From Scleromitrula shiraiana (taxonomy: Eukaryota > Ascomycota > Leotiomycetes > Helotiales > Sclerotiniaceae), in NCBI GenBank assembly GCA_028455995.1, contig JABELC010000003.1, positions 620,001-684,000 on the forward strand: a stretch of 64,000 nucleotides of DNA, in the 5' to 3' direction. The position numbers and the translations under genes were made by a program. Below, piece by piece: positions 60,858-64,000 of this stretch (positions within the stretch are counted from its first letter, which is position 1; every line of letters begins with the position of its first letter). Under the pieces are notes generated by a model. It did not search any database and was not told where the DNA came from. It was given only the letters and a program-made list of their open reading frames with translations.

Positions 60858-61970
60858 TCACACGTATGGCTTGATTTGTTCAATACACCAATCCCATAGC
60901 TCCTTCCCCTTGCCATTCTCAATAGTCTCATAAACATCCTTTCTCGGATGACGCGGTTCTACCTTTCCCCACGGAATGATATATGCACCTTGATGTTCCT
61001 CTGTAATCTCAGTACTCAGTCCTGCGAATAACTCCGTGTATGCACCCATTTTCGGTGGATACAAGATCATATTAACAAAGAACATCATGAATTTGGACAC
61101 ATTGCGGTACGCGCTGGTTTGTAAGTTTCCAGGATTTTGCACCACCTGTGAAATGCTGAAGTTAGTAATTGATAGATGAAAATTTTGCTGGTGACTTGAA
61201 TATTGCAAACAGTAATGAACAAGTTGTAAAATTTGCTCAAGGATACACCAGAATCTACGAGATCTCACACTCACACTAATGATACCATCTTCTCGAACAC
61301 GTGCTCCAAATTCAGTTCCGATGGGATATACCGCAGCTTTCGAGGTTGCATAATTCGTGAATGGGTCATTCGTGCCACCTTCCTCGAGAACCTTGAGACT
61401 GAACCCTCCAGGTGGTGCCATCGTTTCCGACGTAAGGGAGCTAGTCCATATAACTCGAACACTGTTCTTGGGCGAAGATGCCGCTGCCGTCTTGAGTTGT
61501 GGGATCAGAAGTTGTGACAGAAGGAGAGGGCCGACAACATTGACTCCAAGGTGTCCTTCAATTCCTTGTTCGGTTTTAGTGCCCGGGGGTACATTTCCAA
61601 TACCAGCGTTGTTCCACAAGATATCCAAGCGGGATTCTTGATCAGCGAAGGTTTTCGCAGCTTTGCGTACACTGTCTAGATCGTTGAGGTCAAGATGGAG
61701 GTATTTGATCTGCGAGGCGTTGGATGGGGACGGATCACTTGCTGTGACTTCTTTGATAGCCTCTAGACCACGTTCTTCGGAGCGACTAGCTAGATAAATT
61801 GTTGCACCAGTCGGATAGAGAATTTTGATGAGCTCAAGACCGACGCCTTGGTTACCGCCGGTGACAATGAAGACTTTGCCGGTTTGTGAGCCAGGCGCAA
61901 CATCTTTCTCGGTGAAAGTAGGCTTTGGCGGGAAATATTGTATTCTTGAAGAAGCAGTCCCCATGATCAA
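60858..61970 (-). CDS. Short-chain dehydrogenase/reductase
   Basis: Exons 61,275-61,970 and 60,858-61,145 (minus) give 327 residues. The 129-bp intron (61,146-61,274) has donor GTGAGT, branch ACTAAC and acceptor TTTCACAG. Splicing joins GIIS to VVQNPGNLQTSAY, as in related enzymes. The Rossmann fold shows TGGNQGVG (TGxxxGxG), LDLND, NNAG, an active-site WTSS serine region and NYATSK (YxxxK). It should reduce or oxidise a small molecule with NAD(P)H; the substrate cannot be told. It resembles the classical SDRs of the retinol dehydrogenase/WW-oxidoreductase type. The start may be the first ATG or the second, two codons on, which gives MGTASSR. The intron happens to be open and in frame, so the unspliced frame is 370 codons. 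Confidence 0.9.
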   Translation of the reverse strand: MIMGTASSRIQYFPPKPTFTEKDVAPGSQTGKVFIVTGGNQGVGLELIKILYPTGATIYLASRSEERGLEAIKEVTASDPSPSNASQIKYLHLDLNDLDSVRKAAKTFADQESRLDILWNNAGIGNVPPGTKTEQGIEGHLGVNVVGPLLLSQLLIPQLKTAAASSPKNSVRVIWTSSLTSETMAPPGGFSLKVLEEGGTNDPFTNYATSKAAVYPIGTEFGARVREDGIISVSVRSRRFWCILEQILQLVHYCLQYSSHQQNFHLSITNFSISQVVQNPGNLQTSAYRNVSKFMMFFVNMILYPPKMGAYTELFAGLSTEITEEHQGAYIIPWGKVEPRHPRKDVYETIENGKGKELWDWCIEQIKPYV

Positions 61971-62362
61971 AAAGTTATGGAATGATGATGTCCAAATCTA
62001 CTCCAAGATGAAGCTTTTTAAAATCTCCAACTGTTTGATTCTATATGGCGCAGCATTTCAGAAGGTTACATCTTCAATATTAACCGTATATCCAATCAAA
62101 CCGCCTCATTCAGGATAAAATTGTCTAAAATAGAACTCATAATTAATAATCGTTCTGCTTACGATGAGTAATCAGAATGATAGTAGAAAAGCCAAGTGAA
62201 GGACCCGCTTTACCTTAATCCATAACCGCGATAAGCGCTCCCGCTCGATAAGCTTGCCCGAAATGTGTTCAATTGGAGCTCTTACGTGGCTCGGAGCTTT
62301 CCCCTCGTGAATCTTCATCAAAAGTCTCCAAACCGACTTACCATCATTGTATTTCCGCAAAA
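61971..62362. other. Divergent promoter region
   Basis: 392 bases between the dehydrogenase (-) and the Swp1-like gene (+). No frame of interest. The last part, CCGACTTACCATCATTG, is the leader of the gene at 62,363. Confidence 0.5.
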
Positions 62363-63431
62363 ATGCGTTTCTTACGATCGTTAATACCTTCATTGGTACT
62401 TGCTGGTGCTGGAATAGTTAACGCTGCTTCATCATGGGGTTTTGACGAAGCTATTATTTCCGTGAATTCGAAAGGTGCTGCTGGCGCATTTAAGGACAAG
62501 TATGTACTTTTTTGTAAAATTTACTGATGGACAGGACAATTGGAGCTTTTGAATGGTATAGTTACTAATTGGGATCTTCTAATAGGCTTTCAGATCATGT
62601 CCCACTCGCAAAACCAGTATCTCTTGGAGATTCCGATACCCTCAAAATCATCCTCACAGCCACTGAAGATGGCAAAGCCAAAAGACCACATCAAGCATTT
62701 TTGCTTCTCCGAGACCAAGATACTGGACTCGAGACTACATTCCCTTTCTCTGTGAAGGAATCTGGGAAAGGAAAGGTTGATCTTGTATGTTTTCAATCGC
62801 TCGCAGATGAATTGGAAGAAAACGGATGTTCTAATAATCTTGTGAATAGTTACAAAAAGATCTCCCAATCCAATTTCTCGCCAGCTCCAAACCTCTCCGC
62901 GCAACCCTCCTTCTTGCTTCATTCGGCTCTTCCCAAGCGTTCAGCAATCACGTCTTTGATCTCGCCGTCACCCTCGACCCTAGCAAGCCAGCTCCCTCGA
63001 ACGAGAAACCATTGAGATATGGAAAGTTGCCAGAGATCAACCACATTTTCCGTCCAGAACCACAAAGTGGTCCCAAGGTTTTCTCATTATTCTTCGTACT
63101 AGCAGTTTCGGCTACCGTGCCAATCTTGTTGGGTGCTGTATGTATTCCTCTTTCCCTCTGTACCATACAGGAAACTAATAGCATTTATCAGTGGGCCTAC
63201 CTCGGAGCCAACCTTTCACACCTCTCCAAAGCTACTTCTGCAGCTCCAATTTCGCACGCTCTCTTCTACGGATCAATCCTTACCATGGAGGGGATCTTCT
63301 TCCTATACTACTCGAGCTGGACTTTGTTCCAGACTTTACCTGCTGCCGGTGTCGTAGGATTGGTTACATTCTTGAGCGGAAGCAAAGCATTGTCCGAAGT
63401 ACAAAGTCGAAGATTGGCCGGTGAGAGATAG
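62363..63431 (+). CDS. SWP1: Oligosaccharyltransferase subunit Swp1/ribophorin II
   Basis: Four exons, 62,363-62,499, 62,586-62,784, 62,850-63,137 and 63,192-63,431, give 287 residues. Introns of 86, 65 and 54 bp all start GTATGT and end TAG or CAG, and phases close. A signal peptide (MRFLRSLIPSLVLAGAGIVNA) is followed by a luminal beta-rich part (LSDHVPLAKPVSLGDSDTLK), a region ending FRPEPQSGPKVFSLFFVLAV, and three hydrophobic membrane segments. The protein is an ER-membrane subunit of the complex that transfers glycans to asparagine. Length matches the short Swp1 type of fungi and not the longer animal ribophorin II. The symbol is by family recognition. Confidence 0.92.
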
Positions 63432-63717
63432 GATGGATGTATTGCAAGTATAAAAGTTTGGAGCGCATGGATATTTAGGACTGCAAATAGATGAGGAATA
63501 TTATGTGGGATGTACAATACCAAGAATAAAATGGCGGAGGCCAATGTCGAACATGCATATGGAAATTCCCTTTTCTCGTTTGCATATTACACTGCTGCAT
63601 ATAAAGCATCGAGGGAAAACAATGCGCCAGGAAAGATGCTTTGATTTCATTCTTATCAGCAAATAGGTATCTCCATCCATCACAGCCTCTCCTCAATAAT
63701 GTCCCTTAAAACACCCA
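63432..63717. other. Spacer between convergent genes
   Basis: The 3' flanks of SWP1 and nudC. The frames here overlap each other and show no domain. Confidence 0.5.
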
Positions 63718-64000
63718 TCAATTAATCTTCGCGTTTGAAAAATCCAACTCTGGATGTTCACTCTTAAACTTCTCCAACAACTCCTTCTTCTTCCTCTCCT
63801 CACTCGACATCCCCCCATTATTCTCCTTCTCCCTCTGTTCCCACATCATCTTCTCCACCATGCCCCTAGTCTCCCCATCCAGATCCCCCAACTTACTATT
63901 CTCGGGCGTAATTTTCGTTACGTCTATTTTTGGCGCGGAAACTACTACGTGTTCCCACCATTGCATTTTGTTCACTTTGTCGAGATGGATTTCTAAAGCT
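63718..64000 (-). CDS. nudC: Nuclear movement protein NudC, C-terminal part
   Basis: Runs off the right edge. The frame stays open to base 64,000 and ends at the stop at 63,718-63,720. It reads LEIHLDKVNKMQWWEHVV, then APKIDVTKITPENSKLGDLD, GETRGMVEKMMWEQREKE, and ends HPELDFSNAKIN. This is the end of the CS domain plus the conserved C-terminal helix of NudC. NudC is an Hsp90 co-chaperone that stabilises LIS1/NudF and so supports dynein-driven nuclear migration in hyphae. The ATG-like start near 63,966 is internal; most of the gene lies outside the window. Confidence 0.93.
   Translation of the reverse strand, partial: ALEIHLDKVNKMQWWEHVVVSAPKIDVTKITPENSKLGDLDGETRGMVEKMMWEQREKENNGGMSSEERKKKELLEKFKSEHPELDFSNAKIN

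Overview
The window is nuclear DNA of a filamentous ascomycete. Genes are broken by short introns (52-129 bp) with GTNNGT-like donors and CTAAC-like branch sites, intergenic spaces are long, and a 27-kb block is reduced to extreme A+T by transition mutations of the repeat-induced point mutation (RIP) type. Family content (DHA1 drug-type MFS transporters, a URI/Bud27 prefoldin, Swp1/ribophorin II, NudC, fungal BTB-like paralogues) fits a leotiomycete such as Botrytis or Sclerotinia. The genus is an inference.

Left arm (1-17.9 kb). A partial unknown gene leaves the left edge. After low-complexity spacer comes a 2.8-kb A+T-rich island (about 2.83-5.66 kb) packed with the palindrome ACTAGT and two other short palindromic words, holding an intact 161-bp solo LTR with its target duplication. 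Two MFS transporter genes follow (6.5-8.3 and 10.9-12.7 kb, one and three introns), then an orphan, probably nuclear, basic/acidic protein gene (14.4-15.9 kb) and a decayed BTB-family gene (about 16.9-17.4 kb).

Mobile block (17,877-44,898). Four LTR retrotransposons are inserted one inside another. Each has equal-length LTRs and an exact 5-bp target duplication: L1 17,877-44,898 (GTTTC), L2 20,312-39,654 (GATTT), L3 22,220-33,663 (ATAAT) and L4 22,905-27,706 (TTTAT). L1, L3 and L4 carry Ty1/copia-type pol remnants and L2 a Ty3/gypsy-type reverse transcriptase, all on the minus strand. A TA-flanked 979-bp foldback element sits in L2. LTR mismatches are essentially all transitions, and the inner half of each LTR is more mutated than the outer half.

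Right arm (44.9-64 kb). A 935-bp inverted-repeat element (TTA target duplication) is followed by three BTB-family loci: a + strand pseudogene with three in-frame stops, a - strand pseudogene, and one intact gene with a three-residue-periodic tail. Together with the copy left of the mobile block these form a small family cluster split by the nested insertion. Then come a fragment of a coiled-coil gene, its full-length relative (55.3-57.6 kb, -), the URI/Bud27-like gene, a short-chain dehydrogenase (-), the Swp1/ribophorin II gene and, running off the right edge, NudC (-). From 55.3 kb on the region is ordinary gene-rich sequence. The 2.8-55 kb stretch is the accessory, repeat-rich part.
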